A stretch of 64,000 nucleotides of DNA from Bretschneidera sinensis (GCA_023935145.1 CM043700.1:26320001-26384000); one strand, 5' to 3'. Positions 34,703-46,498 are shown, numbered from the stretch's first letter. The notes: generated by a model not told the origin, from the sequence alone. A program made the numbers and translations.

Positions 34703-35953
34703 TGTAGCTCGAGGTTTCAACCCAAGAGGGGGGGGTGAATTGGGTTTTTAAAAACTTTTGCGGAATTTACACAAGTTTATAAAAACTGATAAGCAACAAA
34801 TAATTAATACAAGTAAAAAGCTGTAAATAAAGAGTTTAAGGAAAGAGGATGCAAACACAGTTATAGTGGTTCGGCAATATCGGATTCGTTCCGACCCTAC
34901 GTCCACTCTCTTCAAGGAACTCCTTGAAGTAATCCACTAAGAAAACTTAGTCGCACAACTTAGCCGGGTGTTGCACAAACCGTACACAAGCAATTTACAG
35001 GAATTGCTTAAACCGAAAAATCCCCTTCCTTTCGGAAGTTTCCCCTTCCTCTCGGAAGTAATCCCTTTACAAAGATGGTGTAAAGTAAAAGGTAGAGAGA
35101 CAACAAATGAAAGCTTATTACAACAGAAATGTCTCTCTTTCAAAGTAAAGCTTGAAGAAATGGCTCAATAAGATTATTTCAAAGCTTTTTGTGTTTCAAG
35201 AGTATAAAAACTTGATTATATGAGATCAACTCTTTTTGAATATGTGCTTCTTGTTTTTGAATGCTTTGCTGAATAGGTTTATATAGCAATCAATTAATAT
35301 GGCCGTTTTGGACTTTAATTTGAAAAAGATTTACTTTAAAACGTTCAGATTTGGAGTCCAACGGTCATATTTTTGAACTACCAGTCGACTGGGTCGAGAT
35401 ACCAGTCGACTGGGTTCACTTGAAAAATACATGTTTTCAGACCTTCTGGGTATCCAGTCGACTGGTATATATCATCCAGTCGACTGGGGACTTTCTGTCC
35501 ATTTTACCAGTCGACTGGGTTGATTCATCCAGTCGACTGGAGACTTACTGGTCAAAGTACCAGTCGACTGGGTTGTTTGATCCAGTCGACTGGGTTCCTT
35601 CTGACCTTTATACCAGTCGACTGGTATATGTACCCAGTCGACTGGGTTGTCTTCCAACCCAGTTTTTCTTCTGTTTTTCATTAAAAACATTTTAAAATTA
35701 ATGGTTTTAGAAAAACCATTTGTGTTTGAGCCATTGAACAAGCTAATACAATGTATGAGTGAGACTTACATTGGTTCTAAACCTTAAGACCTATACTAGA
35801 TCTTCAGTCTTCACTTGATACTTGATTTGGTTCGAGTTTTTGCACTTTGATCCTTGGTTGAATGTGTTTGATCCTTAACACAACTTAGTTTAAACATGTT
35901 AGTTAAATAACAGTTGTGTTTTGCCATCATTAAAATACGGGCGGGGGTCAACA
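34703..35953 (-). repeat. Sire-C 5' LTR
   Basis: Nearly identical partner of 25713-26964. Differences seen by eye: T/C near 25781 against 34770, A/G in AATTTACARGAATTG, T/C in TTTGGTTYGAG, and a G-run of nine against eight. The palindrome array is at about 35380-35650 and the TATA box at about 35277-35287 (minus sense). Confidence 0.97.
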
Positions 35954-35958
35954 ATAAC

Positions 35959-37936
35959 AATAAAACTAACTTGGGTAAATTTGACTCAAAGATCGATGAA
36001 GGGATATTCTTAGGATATTTAACATCTAGTAAAGCTTATAGAGTCTTCAATAAGAGAATTCTAGTGGTAGAAGAATCCGTACATGTAGCTCTTGACGAGT
36101 CTAACCCAATTAGTAGGAGATAAGTTTCTTTCAATGATGATGCAGATTTCATTCCAAGAACAGAGAAACCTACTCCCATTGTTGACCCAAAGGAGAGCCC
36201 ACCTCAAATAAATTAAGAGATGGAAACTATCAAATTAGACTAACCATCTACAAGTCAAAAAGAAGATAGTCTTCCCAAAGATTGGAGGTATGTAAATTAT
36301 CACCCAATCAATCAAGTGATTGGTGATCCTTCACAAGGGGTAAGAACTCGTTCGTCTATTAGAAACATTTGCAAGTATGTAGCCTATTTGTCTCAAATAA
36401 AACCTAAAACATTTGTAGAAGCTGAGAAGGATATTGATTGGATAATTGCCATGCAAGAAGAAATAAATCAATTTGAAAGAAACAATGTATGGAATCTAGT
36501 TCCTAGACCAAACAATCATACAATAATTGGAACTAAATGGGTATTTAGAAATAAGATAGATGAAAATAGAATAGTGACTAGAAACAATGCTAGACTAGTT
36601 GTTGAGGGATATAATCAAGAAGAAGGAATAGACTTTAATGAGAACTATGCCCCCGTAGCAAGATTATAATCTATTTGAATGTTATTGGCCTTTGCATACT
36701 TTAAAAAATTGAAGTTATTTCAAATGGATGTAAAAAGCGCCTTTTTAAATGGCTTTATAGGAGAAGAGGTATATGTTGAGCAACCTTTTGGATTTGAGAA
36801 TCCTAGTCTTCCAAATCATGTCTACAAGCTTTCTAAAGCTCTATATAGGTTAAAGCAAGCTCCAAGACCATGATATGAAAGATTAAGTAAAATTTTGATT
36901 GACAATAATTTTATAAGAGGAAAAGTAAACACAGCTCTCTTTACAAAAACTCACATAAATGACATTTTACTAGTCCAGATATATGTTGATGATATTATAT
37001 TTGGTGCTACTAATGAATCGATGTGTCAAGAGTTTGCCCAGTGCATGCAAGGTGAATTTGAAATGAGCATGATGGGAGAGGTTACCTACATCCTTGGACT
37101 TCAAATCGAACAATTGAAAGGAGGCATCTTCATCAATCAATCAAAATACACTAAGAACCTACTAAAGAGGTTCGGGATGGAAAGCTCAAAGTCACTTGGT
37201 ACTCCTATGAGCACATCTACAAAACTTGACCTTGATGAAGGAGGTAAGTGTGTAGAATTAAATATTATAGAAGCATGATAAGAGCTTTACTTTATTTAAC
37301 TGCAAGTAGACCTGATATAATGTTCAGTGTATGCATGTGTGCTAGATTTCAGGCTAATCCTAAAGAATCATATGTAATTGTAGTTAGAAGAATTCTTAGA
37401 TATCTACAAAGAACTCAAACCCTAGGATTATGGTATTCTAGAGATTCATCTTTTGAGCTTGTAGGATATTCAGATGCTGACTTTGCGAGGTGTAGGTTAG
37501 ATAGAAAAAGCACAAGTGAAACATGCCAATTTTTAGGTATAATGTTAACCTCTTGGTTTTCCAAGAAACAAAACTCTGTTGCATTATGAACCACTGAGGC
37601 GGAATATGTAGCAACTGGAAGTTGTTGTGCCCAAGTATTATGGATGAAATAATAACTAGAAGACTATGGCATGAAATTTAAAAGTATCCCAATACATTGC
37701 GATATTACAAGTGCTATCAACTTAACCAAAAACCCTATTCAGCACTCTAGAACCAAACACATAGAAATTAGACATTACTTCTTAAGAGACCATGCTAAAA
37801 AATGTGATATAAGTATAGAATTTATACCTTCAGAAGATCAAATAGCTGACATTCTTACAAAACCTTTAAGTGAAGCTAGTTTCTGTAAAATTAGACTGTT
37901 AATGGGATTATTAGATTATGATAAACTGTATGCCTG
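35959..37936 (+). pseudogene. Sire-A pol, second part (integrase end, RT, RNase H)
   Basis: Resumes from 25712 at [14 protein letters not shown] includes WVFRNKIDE (about 36540), [11 protein letters not shown] (about 36720) and [11 protein letters not shown] (about 36980). RNase H includes YSDADFARC (about 37465) and [11 protein letters not shown] (about 37755). Stops: TAA 36121-36123, TAA 36667-36669, TGA near 36871, a frameshift near 37255, TGA near 37588 and TAA near 37650. It ends near 37934. Confidence 0.9.
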
Positions 37937-38059
37937 ATTGCATCACCATTCATCATTTGCATACTTGACATCTAGTGAAAGAATATTAAAACCTTATTTA
38001 ATATTTCCCTCACTCAAGATGGCATAGATAAACAAATTTCGTGCTAAGACTCAAAACTA

Positions 38060-38375
38060 GAAGTTTTTTTTTGGTCTAGTCAACTGGTAAGTCTATCCCA
38101 GTTGACTGGTAAGTCACTGCCTAATTACCCAGTCGACTGGTAAATCTATACCAGTCGACTAGTAAACCAAGACCCTGTTTAGAGCCATTTCTTTTTAATT
38201 TCAGTTAACTAGCCAGTCGACTGGTATGAATAACCCAGTCGACTAGTATTTCTCTGCCAGTTAACCCAATCGACTGGTGTCTCGATCCAGTCGACTAGTA
38301 TGTTAAAAAATTTCAAATTTAATAAGGACCCAGTCAACTGGTACCTTAACCCAGTCAACTGGTATCGCGATTTTA
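38060..38375 (+). repeat. Sire-A internal palindrome array, eroded
   Basis: At least eight copies of CCAGTCGACTGG-like palindromes, most with one change (CAGTCAACTGG, AGTCGACTAG, CAATCGACTGG). The position between pol and the third ORF matches Sire-C 28985-29340. Most changes are C-to-T or G-to-A, fitting methylcytosine decay. Confidence 0.85.
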
Positions 38376-38574
38376 TAAATAGTCTCTTCAGATTTTTCAG
38401 TTTCTCACGCCATTTTTGAAACCCTAAGCTTTCTCTCTCTAAAAAATCTCCTCAAAACACTCTATAAAAGCCTTGATTTACTCCTCCATACCAATTATTT
38501 CAACTTTTTATGGTTGAAATTTCCAATTTTTACCAAAATCTCCCTTTCTCCCCAAAAACACATTTCCTACAAAA

Positions 38575-39830
38575 ATATCTGAGAGAATCCGCATTAAAAC
38601 AACAGTTGGGGGACCTCGCGCGCCTACGAGGCCAAGGTCCATCAAATCTATGGCTCCAGACTCAAAAGGGAAGGGATTAGCAGGCTTCTCGAGCAAGAAG
38701 GCGATGATAGAGCTTGACAACTCCCTGTTTTCCAGTCCTGCAGCAAAAGAGAGGTATACCACTATCATCCGTCATAAAAAGATCATGACTGGTAGATTCG
38801 TTGACTTCGAATCTATTCGTCATGGTAACTTCAATATTTTACCCTCTTTTGACGCAATAAACTTGACCCCACTGGTCAAGATACACCAAAAATTTTACCC
38901 ACGACTAATTCACCAGTTCTATGCGAACTTGGTGAAACCCAGTCCACTGGCTCTACGGTTCAGAACCAGTTTAATGAGTATGGAGTTCGAGGTTAACACT
39001 GACATCTTGATGAGTATTCTGGGGATCCCAGTGGGAGGGATCTAATGGATTCTGGACGGATAGCCAGACAATTTCGATTACGATGAGGCATGTCAGATAG
39101 TCATGGGTGACCCTAACTATGTCTTTCAACCCAATACATTTCACACATGTAGTGACATGCCCCTCGACTCGAAATTGTTCAACGTTATAGTGAGTTGGAC
39201 CATCTATCCAAGACTTGGGAGTCGGGACCATCTATCAAAAATAGATATGGTATTGATTTGGTGCCATAAAACTGGGCACCACTTCAATATCTACCCCATA
39301 GTACTCGCCAACATGATAAACGGCGAAGCTAGTGACTTCGGATGCCCTCCCTATGGGATGCTCATCACACTCATCCTCCAACACTTCCGCGTTCCTCTTC
39401 TTGCCTCCGAGGCTTAGGACACCGGCCTCAAGAACATCATCAACATCTCCTCCCTAAAGAAGATGGGGTGCACAGTCCGAGATGGGATAATCTATTCGAA
39501 GGCCGGGAAGAACATCGGGATAGGTGAGGATGATAGCAGTGATGATGAGGAGGGTCCAAATGTTGTAGCCACTGCTATGGATAAGGATGACCGAGCACCA
39601 CCTATGGGCAGCTCGAGTAATGGTCCAGCTGGATACGGTGATCTTCTCCAGGCTATTACGAGCCTCCAGCTGACTATACAGTCCAGAGCTTTAGCTCTTC
39701 TGTCGACGCCATGCATCATGACCTTCGCTCCCTCAGGGATGACTTCGAGCTACATCGAGAACATACAGAGGGTTTCTTGGCTGAGCTTCGGGATCTCATT
39801 CGTGATGACTCTGACTCTCCCGCTGACTGA
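38575..39830 (+). pseudogene. Sire-A third ORF (env-like), decayed
   Basis: Same protein as Sire-C 27503-28758: RHKKIMTGR, FYPRLIHQFYANL, SILGIPV and HTCSDMPLDSK are readable. The start codon is ATA (38575). Stops occur at 39043 and near 39060 and 39415, and a frameshift near 39685 precedes the original end DDSDSPAD, with TGA at 39828-39830. Its length agrees with the Sire-C copy, so the full ORF is about 418 codons. Confidence 0.85.
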
Positions 39831-40508
39831 GTTGCTTTCTGTATTGCATTTCAGTTGTGTGTGTGTGTGTGTCTATATATATATAGTTTTTAGTTGTTCT
39901 TGGCACGAACATCATTTTATCACACATTGTAGTTTTTCATTTTCGGCTCTTAGAAGCCCATGATGTATGGATATTGCTTTATATGTCTATATCTCATTTT
40001 ACATTATGATTTATATACTTGTTTTATTTTTACGCAATATATTTACTTCATATAAAACCTTCTTTGCTCGGATATATGCTGTAACTGCTTCTGCACGTAT
40101 GAAAACTTCCAGCTATTCTCGGGAAGTCTTCTCAGCTATGAATTATGCCAAATTTTCGCATACAAGTTTGTTTATGAATTATCTTAATGTTTGTAGTGTC
40201 TATATGGCTTATTTTTTTGTTTACTATCCCATTTTCTGTTGTTGTCAAAACAGGGGAGAAAAATGACTGTAAACTTAAAGTAGTAATACATAGATTTAGG
40301 GGGAGCATTGCTCCAAAGAACTTGTTGTATAAGACTATATGTTAAGCTACTTGGTTGGATTGAATATAAACAGTTTTGAACTTTTACAAGTTGGTTTTAT
40401 TAAAAAAAAAATAGAGGAAACTCTGCCCAATTTTTTCTAAAAACCTATCACTTAGTATTTAAAACTATTTTCTCTCATTAGTTTTGTCATCATCAAAAAG
40501 GGGGAGAT
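39831..40508 (+). other. Sire-A 3' untranslated region and polypurine tract
   Basis: Non-coding, with a TG/TA microsatellite near 39855-39885 and GGGAGCATTGCTCC near 40300. AAAAAGGGGGAGAT at 40495-40508 is the polypurine tract just before the 3' LTR. Confidence 0.75.
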
Positions 40509-41747
40509 TGTTGACCCTCATCTAAATTTTAATAATGACAAAATTTAACTCCAATTGTACTAACAGTGTTATCTAAGTGTTTTAAACGATAAAAGCATAC
40601 AACCAAGAATCAAGATGCAAGAACTCAACTCGAATCAGACACCAAGTCAAGACAGAAGATCTAGTATAGGCATAAGGTATTGAAACAAGTTGTAAATCTC
40701 ACTTGTTCAAGTAACTAGCTTGTCTTATGGCTCCTTTTGTAAAAGCATTTTAACAAAACTATTCATTCAAATGTTGTTAAGTCAAAAGCATTTCAAAACA
40801 TAAAAAACTGGGTTGAAGGGTAACCTAGTCGACTGGATCCTTATACTAGATGACTGAGATATGGGATAGTATGTCCCCAGTCGACTGGGTGATCATTACC
40901 AGTCGACTGGCCTATTGGACAGTCTGTCTCCAGTCGACTGGGTGATCAATACCAGTCGACTGGCATTCTGGACAGAATGTCCCCAGTCGACTGGTAATAA
41001 CTACTTAGTCGACTGGTACTCTTCACAGCCTTAAAAGTGAGACTTTCCACTTGAGTCAATCGACTAGTACTAAGACCCAATCGACTGGTAATTCAAAAAA
41101 TATGACCATTAAGGCGCCAGACCTGAGCATTTAATGTACTAAAACGTACCAAGTCAGTGTCAAACGACCATATTGATTCAAGGCTATATAAACCCACTCC
41201 AATGAGTATTTAAGAACAGGAGATTACACATTCAATTCAGTTTTTGCTTATTAATACATAAAAGCTTTAAAACATTCATTGTTGAGCCATTCTTCAAGCT
41301 TTACTTTGAAAGAGAGATGTTGTTCAATGATAAATGCATTCATTGCTATCTCTCTACCATTTTCTTTATAGCAACTCATATTTATTGTAAAGGGATTAAC
41401 TTCTGTAAGGAAGAGATTATCTTCCGAGAGGAAGGGATAGGCTTCAAAGTGGAAGGGGCTGTTTGTAAAGTTTGTGCAACACCCGTGAAGTTATACGACT
41501 AAGAGTTTTAGTGGATTACTTTAAGGAGGCTCATTGAAGAGAGTGGACGTAAGGTCGGAATGAATCCGATATTGTTGAACCACTATAAATTGAGTTTGCT
41601 CTTTCTATTCTTTAAACTCTTTTATTTAAAGCACATTACTTGTTTATTTACTTATGCATTTAACTGTTTTTATAAACTTGCTAATAATTAGTAAAAGTTT
41701 TTAAAAACCCAATTCACTCCCCTCTTGGGTTGGAACCTCAATCTACA
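40509..41747 (+). repeat. Sire-A 3' LTR
   Basis: Starts TGTTGACCCTCATC and ends CTCAATCTACA, followed by TATAT (41748-41752). The palindrome array is at about 40820-41090 and the TATA box CTATATAAAC near 41185. It contains the block missing from the 5' LTR. Confidence 0.95.
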
Positions 41748-43179
41748 TATATATATAATTATCATAACATTTCTCTTTAACATTTACGTACTGAAATCTT
41801 ATGTGCTCACCTTTCTTATAGTTCTATTATTTATGATTTAACAATCATATCATATTTTCATACTTACATTTCAATTATACAACACGCTTACTAAAAGTAA
41901 GGTGTACTCACCTTTATCGAGCCAAGATGCAACCTCGGGTTTAATTCCTAGCCCTTGAGTTTTCCTTCCAATCACACTAATCAAACACATATATACTTAG
42001 TATAATCACTCAAAAGCGCACAAGCATTTAAAACCCAAAGTCTATTAAGGAATTTACATGAGTATATAGAAATCCATGGGTTAAATCATAAATCTTTTTT
42101 CATTCTATTTAAGACTTTTATGAAAATTGTTCTAATATGTTCTGAAACCAAAGGAATACCTTCAAGATCTTAAATTTTAAAACTTTACTATGTATTCAAA
42201 CTCATAGAACTTTGAGAGAAGTTTATGATCGAAATACTCCAACAAAATTCACATGTTTTCGAAAAAAAAAACTGAAAAACATGTTTTGGGAATCGGACAG
42301 TTGACTGTCACTGTAGGCTATCCATAAACTAATGGACAGTCGACTGCCCAAGGTCCAGAGAGTTTCATAGTCGACTGTGCTCAATGGACAGTCGATTATC
42401 TGGTCGCAAAATTTTAGGGCAAAAACACATTTTTCTTCAAACCAAAAACCTAATCTCTCATGGGACTTTCAAATCAAATCAAACACAAGTTCTCAAGGAT
42501 TCTAAATCAAAGATTTAATACTACCCAAGAGAGAAATTGAACTCAAAATCATTTAGTCAACACACTTTGTACATAAACCCATTTTTCTTAAACTTTTCTC
42601 AAGAACACTTGGATTTTCAAAATCCCAACTCAAATCTTAATTAACTAAACATGCAAGATTAAACAATAAGAAGTAAAGCAAAAACTTTTACCTTAAGTTT
42701 TGCCAAAAAGTTTCATTTTCCTTCCTTTTTCTCTTCTTCTTCTTCCTCTCTTTCTCTTTATCTTCCCTTTCTCTATTTTCTTCTCTTTTCTCTTTTTCTT
42801 TCCTCTTTGTCTTGGTCTCTTTAGACCCTTCCAAGGAAAAAAAAATCTGGTTTCCCTTCCCTTTTATATAGCCAAATTCTCCCTCAATTGCAGACACATC
42901 CCTTCACTTACACCTATTTTTATTTTCTACCATAAGACTTTTCTAAAAAATAAAATTATCCTCCCACTTATAACTCTTTCATTACTTACCCAAATATTTT
43001 TAAAAACTTCAAGAGCTCTCCAACACAAGTTTTTTAATACCAACTTTCTTTATTTACTTGTCTCCAAGCTCTACACAACCAAGTATAATTTATTTATTAC
43101 TCAAAATTGAACAGGTATACACTTTCACGCGTCAAGGCGAAAACTCTGAAATTAAAATATTCCAATTCAAAATACTGGT
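41748..43179. other. Older repeat-like DNA with ACAGTCGACTGT-type motifs
   Basis: Probably the continuation of the host repeat split by Sire-A. At 42296-42400 four motifs related to ACAGTCGACTGT occur (ACAGTTGACTGT, ACAGTCGACTGC, ATAGTCGACTGT, ACAGTCGATTAT), a different palindrome from the Sirevirus one. On the minus strand a TATA-like GGCTATATAAAAGGG lies near 42862-42876. These suggest an old LTR, but no edges or partner were found. Confidence 0.4.
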
Positions 43180-43403
43180 CTCTAAAAAAATAAAAACATA
43201 GTTTAATGTGGTTTGGTAAGTAGGACTATATTCATGGATACAATGCCCTTATGGTTACATATTTTTCATTAAATTTGTAAGTGTGTATATTATGTATAGT
43301 ACGAATATACAAGATAATTTGATAACAAGTATTTAAAATTAATTAATTTAGAGAAAATCATGCTCTTAATTTGAATGAGGAGATCAATCTGTTGACTTTT
43401 GAT

Positions 43404-43583
43404 TCATCTCCAGTACTCCTTCTCAATTTGGAATGCATAACCTATAATGAAACAACCAACTTGCAAATTGGTTCTTGTAATAACAGTTGATCGAGAGCCA
43501 TCGTTTAGAGTGGAAGAAGTTGTTGATTTGTTGAAGAAATAACAATTAATTGGTAACAAATAACCAACCCTATGAGAGGCCAT
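43404..43583 (-). CDS. Short ORF in a TRIM internal region
   Basis: 59 codons starting MASHRVGYLLPINCYFFN. The same frame is readable in neighbouring internal units at 43964-44170 (GSSLPINHYLFNESTNS), 44330-44400 (with one stop) and 46080-46169. Shared residues include LPIN, a Ser/Thr-rich stretch, LN, and IGCF/VGCF near the end. It may be a gag N-terminal remnant of the parent element. No known family recognised; expression is doubtful. Confidence 0.35.
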   Translation of the reverse strand: MASHRVGYLLPINCYFFNKSTTSSTLNDGSRSTVITRTNLQVGCFIIGYAFQIEKEYWR

Positions 43584-44405
43584 TATAAGTGTAGCAACGA
43601 TGAAAAGAAGATATCTGAAGAGATCAGGATCATCATCTTGTTCTAATACCATATAAAATTTTGAGAAAATGTGGGAACATAAAATAAAAGAGATAGAAAA
43701 AGAAGATAACACATAGTTTAAAGTGATTCGACCAGTAGACCTAAATCCACAGACACTATGCCCTTAAGGCTTTTATATTTTTCACTAATCTTGTGCGTGT
43801 TTACAATGCATAGAGACAATCGTACACATAAAGTGAAAATACAAATGGCAACAAATATTTAAAATTTAATGACTTCAAAATTAATTGATTTGGAAAAAAT
43901 CATACTACTGATTCAATGAGGAGATTAAAATATTGACTCTTGATTGATCTCCGACACTCTCCCTCAAGTTGGACTGTGAAATCTATATATATTGAAGCAC
44001 CCAATTTGCGAATTGAGTCTTGAAATACCAGTTGATTGAGATCCATTGTTTAGAGCGAAAGAATTTGTTGATTCATTGAAAAGATAATGATTGATTGGTA
44101 ATGAAGAACCAACCATAGGTGTAGCAATGATGAAAAGTAAAGATTGACCATTGGTAATTAAGAACCACCCATATGAGAGGCCACCATAGGTGTAGCAATA
44201 ATTAATTAATTTGGAGAAAATCATACTTCTGAATTGAATGAGGAGATCAATCTGTTGATTCTTAATTGATCTCCAACACTTACCGTCAAATTGGAGTGTG
44301 GAATCTAGATAAAACATCCAATTTGCAAATTGAATCTTGAAATGACAATTAATCGAGAGCCATAGTTTAGAGCGAAAGAAGTCATTTATTTGTTGGAGAG
44401 ATAAC

Positions 44406-45694
44406 TGATAAGTGCTTAAATATTCATATTTAAGCCCCTTAATTTACAATTGTTAGGTCTTTGCTTATGTATTTCAGTATATTCTACTTCATTTTTTGTG
44501 TTTTCTGTGTTTTTTTATAGGTTTTTGAAGAAAAGATAGCATTTTGGAGCTCTAAGGAAGAAAACTGAAGATCTGGAACCAGATAGGTGCGATCGAGCGC
44601 ACAGAAGAGTGCTATCGAGCGCACAAGCACCTAGCGCCCATGCCAGGATCGAGCACAGCCTGCACTCGCACGTAAGAAGAAGGCTCGAGCGCAGATGCAC
44701 TCGAGCGCACACGTACAATAAACCGGCATAACCTGTTTTGGAAATAATGGTTCGGGTATTATTTTGGAAATTAGGGTTTCGAGGTGTCCTTAGAACCCTA
44801 TAAATAGACTTGTAAAACACAGAAACAGTATCTCCTTTTTAGTTTTAGTTTTAGGTCAGGAGACCGGAGGCCAGAGGGGATTCTACAGAAGAATTGACGA
44901 CTCTTCAATGGAGCTCTCTCGGGTTTCTTCTTTCCTTTATTTTATTATGTGTAACTAAACTTATAATAAGGGCTTGGTTGAAGCCCTAATTATGTTTAAC
45001 AAATAATTCAGTATTGATGCCTTTGCAATATTTATGTTGTGATTCTTAATTTGATTAATTCCAGTTTTTATTTAAATTCCTCATATGTGTGTGTCTAATC
45101 AACGTATGCATGTGGTATGGATTAGTTAGTTGAATCAATTTGGATGACCGAGTCTTGGGTTCAACAATAGTAACAAAAGATATCCACACGGGATTCTTAG
45201 GTTAATCAACATGGGAAACCGGGAGTGGACCAAGCTCTAGGTCCCGTGTGGTTGTCGATTTCCACAGATCCTATGCTCTCTAAAGGAACAACTCAGTATA
45301 CACTATGTTGAATCCCTTAAGAGAGAAAAGAGTTAGAGTATACACCATGCCTAACTCGTTGCTTAGGGTACCCAATAGCCTAAGGAGTGGACCAAGCCCT
45401 TAGGTTGACAACCATTAGGTATTCATAGCATGAGTAGAGCATTGGCATACTGTTTTGTTGGGGTAACATGATTAGTGGTGGATATCAAGTCTCTACGCCT
45501 TTATCATTATTATCTAAATCCAATAAACATTTTTATCTATTTTTACTTTGTGAAATTATTTCTAAATCGAAATTCACCAATCCCTGTGGAAATGATCTCG
45601 CACTTGCACACTATGCTACTGTAGACCTTGTGCACTTGCAAGTAAAACAAGTTCGGTTATTTGCTTATTTATTTAGGTAGATAAACGCACAACA
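44406..45694 (+). mobile_element. Gypsy-like solo LTR 1
   Basis: Starts TGATAAGTGCTTAAATATTC and ends AAACGCACAACA. It is flanked by ATAAC (44401-44405) and ATAAT (45695-45699), a duplication with one change. The duplicated segment downstream has the uninterrupted site at 56974-56978. Five TCGAGCGCAC-type motifs (44593-44710) lie upstream of the TATA box CTATAAATAG (44798). TGATAAG starts and this length are common in plant Ty3/gypsy LTRs; there are no coding parts to confirm it. Confidence 0.8.
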
Positions 45695-46498
45695 ATAATA
45701 ATTGATTGGTAATGAAGAACCAAGCATATGAGAGGCTACCATAGATGTAGCGATGATGAAGAGTAAAGATTGATCATCGGTAATGAAAAACCTCCTATAC
45801 AAGAGGCCACAGTGGATTTATCAATGATGAAGAGAAAAGACGAGAGATCGGGATTATCATCATCCAACTCTGATACTATATCAGATGAACACATAGTTTA
45901 ACGTTGTTCGGCTAGTTCACCTATAAGCCTCCAAAGACACAATGTCTTAAGGGCTACATATTTCTCATTGTGTGTTTACAATGCATTGAAGTATTTTTAT
46001 ATATAAGGTGAAGATACAAGATAATATAGTAATAAATATTAAAATTTGATGATTTCAAAATTAATAAATGAGTGTGGAAGGAAATTAATCGATGGTCGTC
46101 GTTTAATGTGGAAGTAATCTTTGATTCGCTAAGGAGATAACAATTGATTGGTAATGAATAACCAATCATATAAGAGTCTACATATCCTAGGTGTACGTAG
46201 CATTTATGAAGGCTAAGAATTGATCATCGGTAATGAAGAACCATTCATATGAAAGGCCATTATAGGTGTAGCAATAACAAAGAGAAGTGATGAAAATTGA
46301 GTTTAATGTGGTTTGGTTGGTAGGCTCACATCTACGGACACAATGCTCCTATGATTACGTATTTCTTATTAAGTTTATGTGTATTTACAATGCAATGAGG
46401 CACCTATATATATAAAATGAAGATACAAAATAATATGATAAAAAATATTCAAAATTAATTAATTTGGAGAAAATTATAATCCGAGATCACCTCCAGTA

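Larger units (their letters stand above)
25713..35953 (-). mobile_element. Sire-C: complete, very young Sirevirus nested in Sire-A
   Basis: 10.2 kb on the minus strand: 5' LTR 34703-35953, primer site, gag, TAG, pol, palindrome-rich spacer, env-like ORF, polypurine tract, 3' LTR 25713-26964. Target duplication ATAAC at 25708-25712 and 35954-35958. By eye the LTRs differ by three substitutions and one G-run length change over 1.25 kb, so insertion is recent. Pol is fully open. Gag has one nonsense codon and the env-like ORF has one nonsense codon and one frameshift, so this copy probably needs helper proteins. Confidence 0.97.
20155..41747 (+). mobile_element. Sire-A: Sirevirus (Ty1/copia) with two nested insertions
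   Basis: The outer element has a 5' LTR at 20155-21231 and a 3' LTR at 40509-41747, flanked by TATAT (20150-20154 and 41748-41752). Its order is gag, protease/integrase/RT/RNase H, a spacer, a third env-like ORF, and a polypurine tract AAAAAGGGGGAGAT. This third ORF after pol is the hallmark of Sireviruses. Removing solo LTR B (22200-23442) and Sire-C (25713-35953) joins gag and integrase exactly at their target duplications. Many stops make it inactive. Confidence 0.95.
43180..46498 (-). mobile_element. Tandem array of TRIM-like LTR retroelements
   Basis: Alternating short LTRs and short internal regions on the minus strand: LTRs at about 43180-43415, 43657-43956, 44199-44278 (partial), 45883-46074 (partial) and 46290-46498, with internal segments between. 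LTRs begin TGTTGGAGATCAATCAAGAG or a decayed form; intact PPTs read TTGAGGGAGAG-like just before them, and primer-site remnants (TGGTATTAGAAC at about 43645; AGTATCAGAG at about 45873) follow LTR ends. There are no pol domains, so the units are non-autonomous. LTRs shared by neighbours are typical of tandem TRIMs. It is interrupted by the solo LTR at 44406-45694. Confidence 0.75.

Noticed and set aside
38650..39963. Treating Sire-A ORF3 as a host gene
   Set aside because: Its position between pol and the polypurine tract and its twin in Sire-C show it belongs to the element.
42688..42897. Lys/Glu-rich ORF on the minus strand
   Set aside because: Produced by a long CTT/TTC pyrimidine tract; low-complexity only.
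43180..46498. Cassandra-type TRIM (with 5S rRNA in the LTR)
   Set aside because: No 5S rRNA promoter boxes or 5S-like sequence were found in the LTRs.
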